The notes under the pieces: model-generated | Databases searched by the model: none | Seen by the model: the letters and a program-made list of their open reading frames with translations, nothing else | What the model was told of the DNA's origin: nothing | Shown here: positions 1 to 5,971 of the stretch, in pieces | Layout: every line of letters starts with the position of its first letter | Position numbering within the stretch: position 1 is the stretch's first letter | Translations under genes and position numbers: made by a program | Origin: CAZUSO01 sp964622775 | GTDB lineage: Bacteria; Bacteroidota; Bacteroidia; Chitinophagales; Chitinophagaceae | Direction: 5' to 3' | DNA length: 8,574 bases | Assembly (NCBI GenBank): GCA_964622775.1 | Contig: CAZUSO010000094.1 | Location: 1 to 8,574, forward strand

Positions 1-155
1 TGCTGATGGATGTATCGGGCAGGGTATTAGGCCGTGCGGGGATTGAAAGCAACGGGATTGCCAAATTCCCGATGGAGCATTTGTCCCAGGGCATGTACAT
101 TCTGAAGTACCAGGATGATGTGACAACACAGACTATCAAGGTGAACAGGAAGTAG
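1..155 (+). CDS. C-terminal end of a T9SS-secreted protein (type A sorting domain), 5' end outside window
   Basis: The frame beginning at base 3 is open from the window edge to TAG at 153-155 and gives 50 residues. They start LMDVSGRVLGRAGIE, continue with HLSQGMYILKY, and end IKVNRK. This is the pattern of the T9SS type A C-terminal sorting domain (Por secretion tail): a short strand with 'D.sGr.v', then 'L..G.Yil', then a basic last strand ending in K or R. In that family the tail directs a protein already in the periplasm through the type IX translocon and is removed at the cell surface. Nothing can be said about the cargo part, which lies before the window. A strong terminator follows 33 bases after the stop, so this is the last gene of its transcript. 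The sorting-domain call is confident; the protein's function is unknown. Confidence 0.88.
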   Translation, partial: LMDVSGRVLGRAGIESNGIAKFPMEHLSQGMYILKYQDDVTTQTIKVNRK

Positions 156-187
156 TGTGAGGAAACGATAAGGTTGTTTCATAAAGC

Positions 188-226
188 AAAGCCGTCCCGG
201 ATTAATTTTCGGGGCGGTTTTCTTTT
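188..226 (+). terminator. Intrinsic terminator after the T9SS cargo gene
   Basis: Bases 188-199 (AAAGCCGTCCCG) pair with 210-221 (CGGGGCGGTTTT) as a 12-bp stem with two G-U wobbles around a 10-base loop. The 3' arm runs into a T-rich tract (TTTTCTTTT, 218-226). This is a textbook rho-independent terminator on the + strand and closes the preceding gene. Confidence 0.85.
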
Positions 227-410
227 ATGGAAAATGGAGAATGAATGAAGGGGGAAAGGACGTTCATTGAGCCAGAAACGCCGACGGAGTGGCGGGCGTC
301 CTCACCCACCACATAATAGTGAAAATACCAACGGTAGAAAATTGCGACTTCGTTGTAATGTGACAATTATAGCTGGACCTGACCGGTATGCAGTAACCGA
401 TCATTTTTAT

Positions 411-418
411 TACATTTG
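411..418 (+). promoter_or_regulatory. Putative Bacteroidota -7 box (TACATTTG) for the outer-membrane protein gene
   Basis: TACATTTG matches the Bacteroidota sigma-ABfr -7 consensus TAnnTTTG exactly. It lies 19 bases before the GTG start at 438, which would give a leader of roughly a dozen bases. I see no clear TTTG/TTG at the expected -33 position, so support is the -7 box and its placement only. Confidence 0.5.
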
Positions 419-437
419 AGGCTCAATAACGGCTTTT

Positions 438-2123
438 GTGAAAAAAATCTATTTCTGTTTATTGCTTGCGCTGATAGCATCGGCCAGCGTATTTGCCCAA
501 ACCACTTACCTGCCGCTTAGCGCTGATGAATACGAATTGCTGGATCGGCTGGAAACCTTTTCGGGCGAACTGAACCCTGATTTTGTTTCTACTCTGAAAC
601 CGGTTTCCAGGAAGGAGGCCGTTGCCTTTTTAAGCCTTCAAAATAAATCGGCTACATTCGGACAAAAAAGCCTGAGTGCGATTGATCAATACCAACTTTC
701 GCGTGCTTTATCGATCAGTGGAGAATGGATCGAAACGGCAGACGGAGACGATGGCGCACTGGATTCGAAAAATCCGATCCTGAAATATTTTTATCAGAAG
801 CAGCCGGATCTTTTGCATGTCCATATGGATAATTTTTTCTTAGTGGTTAATCCGGTTTTATATCTTCAGGCTTCCTACGAACGTAACCGGGACGGCCTGG
901 CTTATATCAATCTGCGCGGTGCGGAATTTCGGGGCAGAATCGGAAACCGCATTGGGTTTTACACGATGCTGGGGGACAACCAGGAAAAACTTTCCTCCTA
1001 TATGGAATCCTGGCAAAGCCGCAATCAGGCTGCACCGGGGAATGATTATTATGCAATACGATCGGGCGTAAACGACATCTTTACGGGTCGGGGGTATTTC
1101 GATTTTAATGCCGTTAACGACCGCCTGAATGTGACCTTCGGCTATGATAAAAACTTTATTGGTGATGGTATGCGAAGCCTTTTCCTGTCGGACGTTGGCG
1201 CGGCTGCTACATTTTTACGGTTACGGAGCAAATTTTGGAAGCTGCATTATCAGAACTTATTTATGGAGCTGACTAGTGATTATATCAGGGGCTACGACAG
1301 AATCTTACCTAAAAAATATGCTACAATGCACCAGTTGAACGGGAATATTACCCGCTGGCTGAATCTCGGTATTTTTGAAAGTACTGTTTTTGCGCAGGAA
1401 AATAAATTTAATGCGGGCTATCTCATCCCCGTAATCTTTTACCGTACGCTGGCACAGGCGGCAGGCGGCACCGACAAAACCGCACTTGGCTTGAATTTTA
1501 AAGCTATTGCGTTGAAAAAATTACAGTTGTACGGGCAGGGATATTTCAACAGTATAAACATTAGCGGATTGGGAAAGGGAGACTGGAGCAACCAGTACGG
1601 AATCCAGCTGGGGTTGCAGTATTTTGACGCTTTTACCTTATCTAATCTTGATATTCGTGGGGAAATGAATATTGTACGCCCATTTACTTATGCGACTCAG
1701 GACAGCGTTTCCAACTATACGCATTATAACCAGGCGCTGGCACACCCTATGGAGGCTTCCTTTGCGGAATGGATCGTTATTGCCCGGTACCAGCCATTAA
1801 AAAAACTGTGCGTTACCACGAAAGGCATTATCGCCTCCCGCGGAACAGACAGTTCTTCTACAGTAAATTTCGGAGGAGATATTGCCCGGAATTTTGACAG
1901 CCGCACTACAGCCGATCATTACGGATTAATCAGCGGTACCCGCCTGAACAGTGTTTATATGAACCTGAATGTCGCCTACGAAATACGTCCGAATATCTTT
2001 CTCGAAGCAGGCGGAACCCATTTGCGCGGAAAATATGAAACGGGTGCCCGGATGGCCTCTTCCACCATACTTTACGGAGCGCTGCGATGGAATATTTCCC
2101 GGAAAGAATATGATTATTTTTAG
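438..2123 (+). CDS. Outer-membrane beta-barrel protein, Wzi / gliding-protein RemB-like
   Basis: The 561-residue protein opens with a classic signal peptide (MKKIYFCLLLALIASASVFA, cleavage expected around Ala20/Gln21). A short helical segment follows (about residues 24-70, LPLSADEYELLDRLE...). It resembles the N-terminal part of Bacteroidota proteins annotated as capsule-assembly Wzi family or gliding motility protein RemB. The rest is rich in alternating aromatic strands and ends in Tyr-Asp-Tyr-Phe, a terminal Phe typical of outer-membrane barrels handled by BamA. Residues 234-252 (FGYDKNFIGDGMRSLFLSD) are the stretch I recognise as conserved in this family. The start is GTG at 438: an in-frame TGA at 417-419 rules out upstream extension, and the signal peptide begins there. 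The gene appears monocistronic, with its own promoter box and a convergent neighbour. Export to the outer membrane is well supported. The exact role (capsule/polysaccharide surface anchoring versus gliding) is inference from family resemblance. Confidence 0.8.
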   Translation: MKKIYFCLLLALIASASVFAQTTYLPLSADEYELLDRLETFSGELNPDFVSTLKPVSRKEAVAFLSLQNKSATFGQKSLSAIDQYQLSRALSISGEWIETADGDDGALDSKNPILKYFYQKQPDLLHVHMDNFFLVVNPVLYLQASYERNRDGLAYINLRGAEFRGRIGNRIGFYTMLGDNQEKLSSYMESWQSRNQAAPGNDYYAIRSGVNDIFTGRGYFDFNAVNDRLNVTFGYDKNFIGDGMRSLFLSDVGAAATFLRLRSKFWKLHYQNLFMELTSDYIRGYDRILPKKYATMHQLNGNITRWLNLGIFESTVFAQENKFNAGYLIPVIFYRTLAQAAGGTDKTALGLNFKAIALKKLQLYGQGYFNSINISGLGKGDWSNQYGIQLGLQYFDAFTLSNLDIRGEMNIVRPFTYATQDSVSNYTHYNQALAHPMEASFAEWIVIARYQPLKKLCVTTKGIIASRGTDSSSTVNFGGDIARNFDSRTTADHYGLISGTRLNSVYMNLNVAYEIRPNIFLEAGGTHLRGKYETGARMASSTILYGALRWNISRKEYDYF

Positions 2124-2151
2124 GAGGAAAATACGATTTCTTTTTTTACAG

Positions 2152-2183
2152 CCACAGATGCAGTAATTAATGCTCATCTATGG
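2152..2183 (-). other. Hairpin between the convergent genes, better paired in minus-strand RNA
   Basis: CCACAGATG (2152-2160) and CATCTATGG (2175-2183) form a 9-bp stem around 14 bases. Read as minus-strand RNA all nine positions pair, one as U-G. Read as plus-strand RNA the same position is a C-A mismatch. This fits a 3' hairpin for namZ, which ends at 2200 on the minus strand. No U-tract follows on that strand (the next bases are an A-run), so it is not a standard intrinsic terminator. Confidence 0.35.
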
Positions 2184-2199
2184 TAATCTACAGTGAGCC

Positions 2200-3399
2200 C
2201 TATTCCGCATACAACAAATATTTCGAGCGGATTTTCCGGAATTGCTGCAAGCTGGGCTCCCAGCTTTCGCGAATCTCCGCTTCCGAAAGACCCTCGGTAA
2301 TTTGTTTGCGCAGCACATCCGTTCCTGCTAATTTTTCAAAAAATGCGGTAAAGAATTTATCCTGCTCCGGGTAATTTTTATACACATCTATCAGCCAGCT
2401 CAACTGTAATTTCCCGTCAATGAGTTTCAACGCTTCTTCAGGGTTATCTGCGATCAACATGCCTTTGCAAACCTGCCCTTCCAGTAGTGGGGAAGATGCT
2501 CCGGGCATGCCTTTCGGGGTAAACGTGTAGGAATATTTTTTCAGCAGGGGATGTCCGAATTGTTGAAAGGGTTGCTCCGTTCCACGGCCTACGCTTATCG
2601 GCGTACCTTCAAAAAAGCAGAGCGAAGGGTAAAGGTAAATCGCAGTCATATTTTTCAGGTTTGGAGATGGCGGCACCGGCAGCTCATAGCTGCTGCGGTG
2701 ACTGTAATAGGAACAGGTTACAACGGTAAGATCGAGCGCTGAAGGGGTTATCCATTTTTCCCCAATCAGCATCTTCGCATACTCTCCCGGAGTCATTCCG
2801 TAGATTACGGGAACGGGCTGCATTCCCACAAACGAGCGGAATTTCCGGTCCAGTACCGGCCCGTCCACAATAAAGCCTAATGGATCCGGGCGGTCTAATA
2901 TCATTAATGGAATATTATACGCCCCACAGGCTTCCATCAGGTATTCCAAAGAAGAAATATAGGTATAAAACCGGGCACCTACATCCTGCAAATCATAAAT
3001 CACTAGATCCACATCCTTCAGTTGATCTGCCGTGGGCTTTTTACGATTACCGTATAAAGAGATCACCGGCAATCCGGTTTCAGGATCATTTCCGTTTTTT
3101 ACCAAAGCGCCCGCATTCGCCGTTCCCCGGAAGCCATGCTCCGGTGAAAAAATCTTTACCACATTCACCCCTAAACGCAAAAGCGTGTCCGGCAGTAAAA
3201 CGTTATTTACTTCGGCTGTCTGGTTGACCATAAGCGCTACTCTTTTCCCCTGTAATGCCGGAAGGTACCGGTCGAAATGATATGCTCCGGGTTGTATCTC
3301 CGTGTCCGGTTGATAGCTGTTGTTTTGCGTATGACGCTGCGCCGGAGCAGCATAAAAACTTAATATCAAACATGATAAAATCAAAATCATTATTCGCAT
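2200..3399 (-). CDS. namZ: Exo-beta-N-acetylmuramidase NamZ (DUF1343, GH171), secreted
   Basis: The 399-residue protein has the full DUF1343 (NamZ/YbbC) layout. GKRVALMVNQTA is at residues 51-62 and the signature SPEHGFRG at 85-92. DLQDVGARFYTY is at 136-147 and LDRPDPLGFIVDGP at 168-181, with an 'EGT..SVGRGTE.PF' block in the second half. Characterised members remove MurNAc from the non-reducing ends of peptidoglycan fragments; the Glu in the PEHG motif is considered catalytic in that family. I chose the ATG at 3399. The alternative TTG at 3429 lies inside a promoter -7 box, and starting at 3399 puts the hydrophobic export signal (MRIMILILSCLILSFYAAPAQ) at the very N-terminus. Whether this is cleaved after AAPA or processed as a lipoprotein at Cys10 (ILSC) is unclear. 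The gene lies 51 bases downstream of hemW on the same strand and could be co-transcribed. It likely acts in the periplasm or at the cell envelope in murein recycling or scavenging. Confidence 0.9.
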   Translation of the reverse strand: MRIMILILSCLILSFYAAPAQRHTQNNSYQPDTEIQPGAYHFDRYLPALQGKRVALMVNQTAEVNNVLLPDTLLRLGVNVVKIFSPEHGFRGTANAGALVKNGNDPETGLPVISLYGNRKKPTADQLKDVDLVIYDLQDVGARFYTYISSLEYLMEACGAYNIPLMILDRPDPLGFIVDGPVLDRKFRSFVGMQPVPVIYGMTPGEYAKMLIGEKWITPSALDLTVVTCSYYSHRSSYELPVPPSPNLKNMTAIYLYPSLCFFEGTPISVGRGTEQPFQQFGHPLLKKYSYTFTPKGMPGASSPLLEGQVCKGMLIADNPEEALKLIDGKLQLSWLIDVYKNYPEQDKFFTAFFEKLAGTDVLRKQITEGLSEAEIRESWEPSLQQFRKIRSKYLLYAE

Positions 3400-3426
3400 A
3401 ATCTTCTTTTTATTCTGATGATTTTT

Positions 3427-3434
3427 CAAAAATA
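3427..3434 (-). promoter_or_regulatory. Putative -7 box (TATTTTTG on the minus strand) for namZ
   Basis: On the minus strand this reads TATTTTTG, an exact TAnnTTTG match. It sits in the hemW-namZ gap, 27 bases before the ATG at 3399. It suggests namZ can be transcribed separately from hemW, and it argues against the TTG start at 3429, which would fall within this box. No good -33 element is visible at normal spacing. Confidence 0.4.
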
Positions 3435-3450
3435 ATATTCCATTTATTAC

Positions 3451-4587
3451 TCAGCGCTCATCAAAAAACATTTCCGATGCAATAGCATCTGCAAATAGTT
3501 TTCCCTGTCGGCTGAGGATGAGGGTATCGTCCTTTTCCAGCATCTGACCCTGGCTGATAAATACCTCCGCCTTCGCAGATAAGGCCTTTTGAAATTCTAC
3601 TCCGAACCTTGCGCCGGTGTGTTGCAAATTTAAGCCCCACATCGTTCGCAATGATGTCATGATATATTCATTCAACTGATTGATTGGGGAAAGCGATTCT
3701 TTTTCAAAAGCAAGCTTGTGCTCCGCCAGCAGACTTTTTATATACAAAGCATTATTAGCTACATTCCATTGCCGACTAACTCCGTTGAAGGAATGTGCCG
3801 ACGGACCAATGCCCAGATAGCTGTTCCCGCGCCAGTAATTGGTATTATGAACCGCGTATTTCCCTCCTTTTGCAAAGTTGGAAATCTCATAATGTTCGTA
3901 TCCGCCCGCTTCCATTTCTTCCATCAATATTTCAAACTGATCCGCAGCCTGCTGCTGGTCGGGGCTTCGGGCTTTGCCGGCTTTAACCGAATAAGCCAAT
4001 GCCGTTCCCGATTCTAAAGTTAAGGCATAGGCTGAAATATGAGGGATATGGAGCATCTGCGCATAAGCAATATTTTTTTCCCAACCGGCATCAGACAATC
4101 CGGGCGTTCCATAAATCAGATCAATGCTGATATTGTCAAAGCCTGCATCCTGAGCGGCTTTGATGGCATAGTCCGCTTCCCCTGCATTGTGAGCGCGATG
4201 CATAAATTGCAAGTCATCGTCCCGGAACGATTGTATGCCAATGCTGAAACGGTTTACCGGCGTGGATTTCAGCGCTTGCAAATACTTTCGGTCAATATCA
4301 TCGGGATTGGCTTCCAGGGTAGCTTCCTTTAAATGCTGATTGGGAAATGTCGTTTCTAATGCACCAAACAGTCGTTTCAATTCTTCCGCACTAAGCAGGG
4401 AAGGCGTGCCACCACCTAAATAAATAGTCTCCACAACTGCATCACCGAGGTAGCTGCGATTCAGGGCAATTTCCTTCTGCATCGCATCAAGCAATTTCTC
4501 TTTTTGGCTTAATGAGGTGGAAAAATGAAAATTGCAATAGTTGCAAGCCTGCTTGCAAAAAGGAATATGGATATAAATACCGGCCAT
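3451..4587 (-). CDS. hemW: Radical SAM heme chaperone HemW
   Basis: The 378-residue protein begins MAGIYIHIPFCKQACNYCNF. The CX3CX2C cluster motif is Cys11, Cys15 and Cys18, which bind the [4Fe-4S] cluster used with S-adenosylmethionine. The residue two after the last Cys is Phe20. In true HemN coproporphyrinogen dehydrogenases this place holds a fourth cysteine (CX3CX2CXC), so the sequence points to HemW. The SAM-contact block LGGGTPS, the FSIGIQSF strand and DLIYGTPG are all present, as is a HemN-type C-terminal domain (NEYIMTSLRTMWGLNL). Length is normal for HemW. In the family, HemW binds heme and delivers it to haem proteins; many database entries still call it 'coproporphyrinogen III oxidase'. 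I start at ATG 4587 rather than the TTG one codon earlier, since the family begins M-A-G-I-Y-I-H-I-P. It is divergent from the aminotransferase gene and followed by namZ. Confidence 0.92.
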   Translation of the reverse strand: MAGIYIHIPFCKQACNYCNFHFSTSLSQKEKLLDAMQKEIALNRSYLGDAVVETIYLGGGTPSLLSAEELKRLFGALETTFPNQHLKEATLEANPDDIDRKYLQALKSTPVNRFSIGIQSFRDDDLQFMHRAHNAGEADYAIKAAQDAGFDNISIDLIYGTPGLSDAGWEKNIAYAQMLHIPHISAYALTLESGTALAYSVKAGKARSPDQQQAADQFEILMEEMEAGGYEHYEISNFAKGGKYAVHNTNYWRGNSYLGIGPSAHSFNGVSRQWNVANNALYIKSLLAEHKLAFEKESLSPINQLNEYIMTSLRTMWGLNLQHTGARFGVEFQKALSAKAEVFISQGQMLEKDDTLILSRQGKLFADAIASEMFFDER

Positions 4588-4601
4588 CAATTTTTAAAGG
4601 C

Positions 4602-4609
4602 TAAAAATA
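4602..4609 (-). promoter_or_regulatory. Weak candidate -7 box (TATTTTTA on the minus strand) for hemW
   Basis: The minus strand reads TATTTTTA, one mismatch from TAnnTTTG, ending 14 bases before the hemW ATG. In such A/T-rich DNA a 7/8 match is easily chance. It is the best candidate I see in the divergent gap for this strand. Confidence 0.22.
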
Positions 4610-4620
4610 CGGTATCTCAT

Positions 4621-4628
4621 TATCTTTG
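4621..4628 (+). promoter_or_regulatory. Putative -7 box (TATCTTTG) upstream of the repeat pair and aminotransferase gene
   Basis: TATCTTTG matches TAnnTTTG exactly on the + strand. Transcription starting about seven bases later would run through both CRISPR-like repeats before reaching the aminotransferase ATG at 4771, giving a leader of roughly 135 bases. It could equally serve as the promoter of the repeat array. No clear -33 TTTG is visible. Confidence 0.42.
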
Positions 4629-4672
4629 AATGGAATTTAACCTTGATATTTTCAAGGATTAAAGCTATTACA

Positions 4673-4768
4673 CTCTTAATCGCACAGTAGTTGAATTGAA
4701 ATAAAACGTCTGTGTAAGGCTTCGCAGCCGCGAAGTTCCTCTTAATCATACAGTAGTTGAATTGAAAA
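4673..4768 (+). CRISPR. Two-repeat CRISPR-like mini-array (orphan or remnant)
   Basis: Repeat 1 (4673-4702) and repeat 2 (4739-4768) share CTCTTAATC, then ACAGTAGTT, then GAATTGAAA. They differ by only two transitions (GC versus AT at repeat positions 10-11) over the first 29 bases; the 30th base also differs (T versus A). The period is 66 bases: a 30-base repeat plus a 36-base spacer (4703-4738). The length, the period and the AATTGAAA 3' end fit the class of type I-B/III CRISPR repeats, whose crRNA 5' handle is usually ATTGAAAC or a close variant. No cas gene or further clear repeat is visible. The single spacer holds a small hairpin (CTTCGC 4720-4725 with GCGAAG 4730-4735), which is unusual for a phage-derived spacer. 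The array ends two bases before the aminotransferase ATG. The main alternative is a duplicated regulatory or untranslated element that happens to have CRISPR-like dimensions. Confidence 0.55.
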
Positions 4769-4770
4769 CG

Positions 4771-5493
4771 ATGAACACTTTCCTAAACCATAATGGCGAA
4801 CTGATTCAGGCGGCGCATTTTTCCCTCCCCGAAAACGCTGTGGGAATTTTGGAAACGATGTTATGGGAAAATGGTCGTATTGCACTCTGGCCTTATCATG
4901 CCAGGCGCTGGCGCCACGCTTGCGAAAGACTGAAATATAGTACGGAACGGTTATCGGATGCCCTGTTGCTGCATGCCATCAGGGAAACCGTATATCGAAA
5001 TGATCATGTTCCGGAAGCACGAATCCGTATGCGGATTTTTCCAGATTCGGGCGCTTTGCATTTTAATATAGAAACATTTCCCTTCCGGCCGGAAACTCAT
5101 TCGTTCAAAACGGGATTTACACAGCAGGTTACTGCTTCGACATCTGCGCATTCGGGGATAAAGATGTTTCCCCGTACAGTTTATGATATGGCCTTGCAGG
5201 AAGCATATCAAAAGCAATGGGATGACGGGTTTTTGCTGAATGAATACGGTCGTGTAGCAGAAAGCAGTATCGCGAATCTTTTTTACCTAAAAAACGATAC
5301 GATATATACGCCGCCCTTAACGGAGGGTTGCGTGAATGGCGTATTCCGGCAGTTTTTTATGGAACATCACCGGGTGATTGAGCAAGCCGTTACGCCTGAT
5401 GAATTGTTATCGGCCGATGCCGTTTTTCTCACTAATGCATTGCGTGGAAAAATCAGGGTAGCATCCATCGGAGCGCATCATTTTCCTCAATGA
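4771..5493 (+). CDS. Class IV PLP-dependent aminotransferase / aminodeoxychorismate lyase-like protein
   Basis: The 240-residue protein has the fold-type IV layout. An N-terminal 'ILETMLWENGRIALWPYHARRW' block (residues 26-47) holds the HxxR substrate/PLP-phosphate region. The candidate Schiff-base lysine is Lys131 in GIKMFPR. Glu164, in GRVAESSIANLFYLK, is the conserved acid that contacts the pyridine nitrogen. TPPLTEGCVNGVFR (180-193) and TNALRGKIRV (221-230) complete the set. Members of this family are branched-chain aminotransferases, D-amino-acid transaminases or 4-amino-4-deoxychorismate lyase (PabC, making p-aminobenzoate for folate). The short length and lone aromatic-rich N-terminus fit PabC-like enzymes best, but no pabA/pabB is in view and substrate cannot be decided from sequence. 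I start at ATG 4771; the in-frame TTG at 4762 lies inside a CRISPR-like repeat and adds only three residues. A terminator follows directly, so the gene seems to be transcribed alone. Confidence 0.85.
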   Translation: MNTFLNHNGELIQAAHFSLPENAVGILETMLWENGRIALWPYHARRWRHACERLKYSTERLSDALLLHAIRETVYRNDHVPEARIRMRIFPDSGALHFNIETFPFRPETHSFKTGFTQQVTASTSAHSGIKMFPRTVYDMALQEAYQKQWDDGFLLNEYGRVAESSIANLFYLKNDTIYTPPLTEGCVNGVFRQFFMEHHRVIEQAVTPDELLSADAVFLTNALRGKIRVASIGAHHFPQ

Positions 5494-5498
5494 CAGCA

Positions 5499-5520
5499 AT
5501 GCCGGCCTTACCGGTTTTTT
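5499..5520 (+). terminator. Intrinsic terminator after the aminotransferase gene
   Basis: GCCGG (5501-5505) pairs with CCGGT (5511-5515) around a 5-base loop, and six T's run from 5515 to 5520. The stem is short but GC-rich and begins eight bases after the stop codon. Confidence 0.65.
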
Positions 5521-5646
5521 GAGACAGCCCTGTTCATATAAGCTTATCGAAATGAACAAAGTGGTGTGCACACCTTGCAATCAGAGATTGCCTGCCACTG
5601 GGGCGAAGTCGAGAGGGGCGCCGGGTTGGATGTCCCACCCACTACA

Positions 5647-5718
5647 TCATGACTTTTACGTGATACGTTCCACGATTGTTGTTGGCAAAAACACCAATAA
5701 CGGCGTAAAAAGCCATGA
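5647..5718. repeat. Nested imperfect inverted repeat (possible structured RNA or MITE-like remnant)
   Basis: The outer arms TCATGACTTTTACG (5647-5660) and CGTAAAAAGCCATGA (5704-5718) pair over 13 positions with one mismatch and one bulged A. Inside them GTTGTTGG (5678-5685) pairs with CCAATAAC (5694-5701), eight pairs including one G-U, around an 8-base loop. The two nested helices are separated by a 17-base asymmetric strand (5661-5677). No function is recognised and no target-site duplication was identified. Confidence 0.45.
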
Positions 5719-5845
5719 CAAGCAGGATTTTGTTAACGAAAATTTGAAATATACCCTTGTAATCAAAGATTGCTTCCTGCTCCTGCGTAATTTGGAGCAA
5801 TGCCGAATGAGGGAAGATTCACGACAGTCAAAAAACTTACCATTA

Positions 5846-5879
5846 ATTAATATAAAGGATAGTTAAATTTTATATTAAT
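5846..5879. repeat. Perfect 11-bp A/T inverted repeat upstream of the large surface-protein gene
   Basis: ATTAATATAAA (5846-5856) and TTTATATTAAT (5869-5879) are exact reverse complements separated by 12 bases. It lies 93 bases before the start of the next gene and could be an operator. In DNA of this composition an A/T-only dyad may also be chance. Confidence 0.35.
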
Positions 5880-5971
5880 ATTTTATAATCGTTTACAATT
5901 TACATAATTTGGGTTAGAATTCATAACGGGTATGCCGAAAACCGATTCAGAGTAGGCAAAAAATCTAATGT

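Larger units (their letters stand above)
5521..5971. other. 451-base non-coding region with two inverted repeats
   Basis: A 115-codon open frame (5519-5866, TTG start) crosses this stretch. Its product (many Cys, Arg, His and Pro, no recognisable motif or secondary-structure pattern) does not look like a real protein, and no start with convincing context exists. What is visible is a long imperfect inverted repeat at 5647-5718, an A/T-only perfect inverted repeat at 5846-5879, and a very A/T-rich stretch (about 5840-5915) just before the large secreted-protein gene, where its promoter must lie. I find no exact TAnnTTTG box there. Confidence 0.55.

Noticed and set aside
230..410. Search for a small gene or tRNA in the gap before the barrel gene
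   Set aside because: No open frame with a credible start, no cloverleaf arms and no CCA end were seen.
2135..2148. Run of seven T's after the barrel gene as a possible + strand terminator
   Set aside because: No convincing GC-rich stem precedes it, and the nearby hairpin lies downstream of the T-run, not upstream.
1724..2177. Short open frames on both strands overlapping the end of the barrel gene
   Set aside because: They are antisense or out-of-frame shadows of the barrel gene, with no start context and no motif.
2551..4332. + strand frames of 63-115 codons opposite namZ and hemW
   Set aside because: Both minus-strand genes carry full family motifs through this range; these frames are antisense shadows.
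3451..4587. Call as HemN (oxygen-independent coproporphyrinogen dehydrogenase)
   Set aside because: The fourth cysteine of the HemN motif is replaced by Phe20, which marks HemW.
5519..5866. 115-codon open frame on + strand after the aminotransferase gene
   Set aside because: It begins with a TTG inside the terminator, has no recognisable domain or plausible composition, and covers the inverted repeat. Better read as non-coding.
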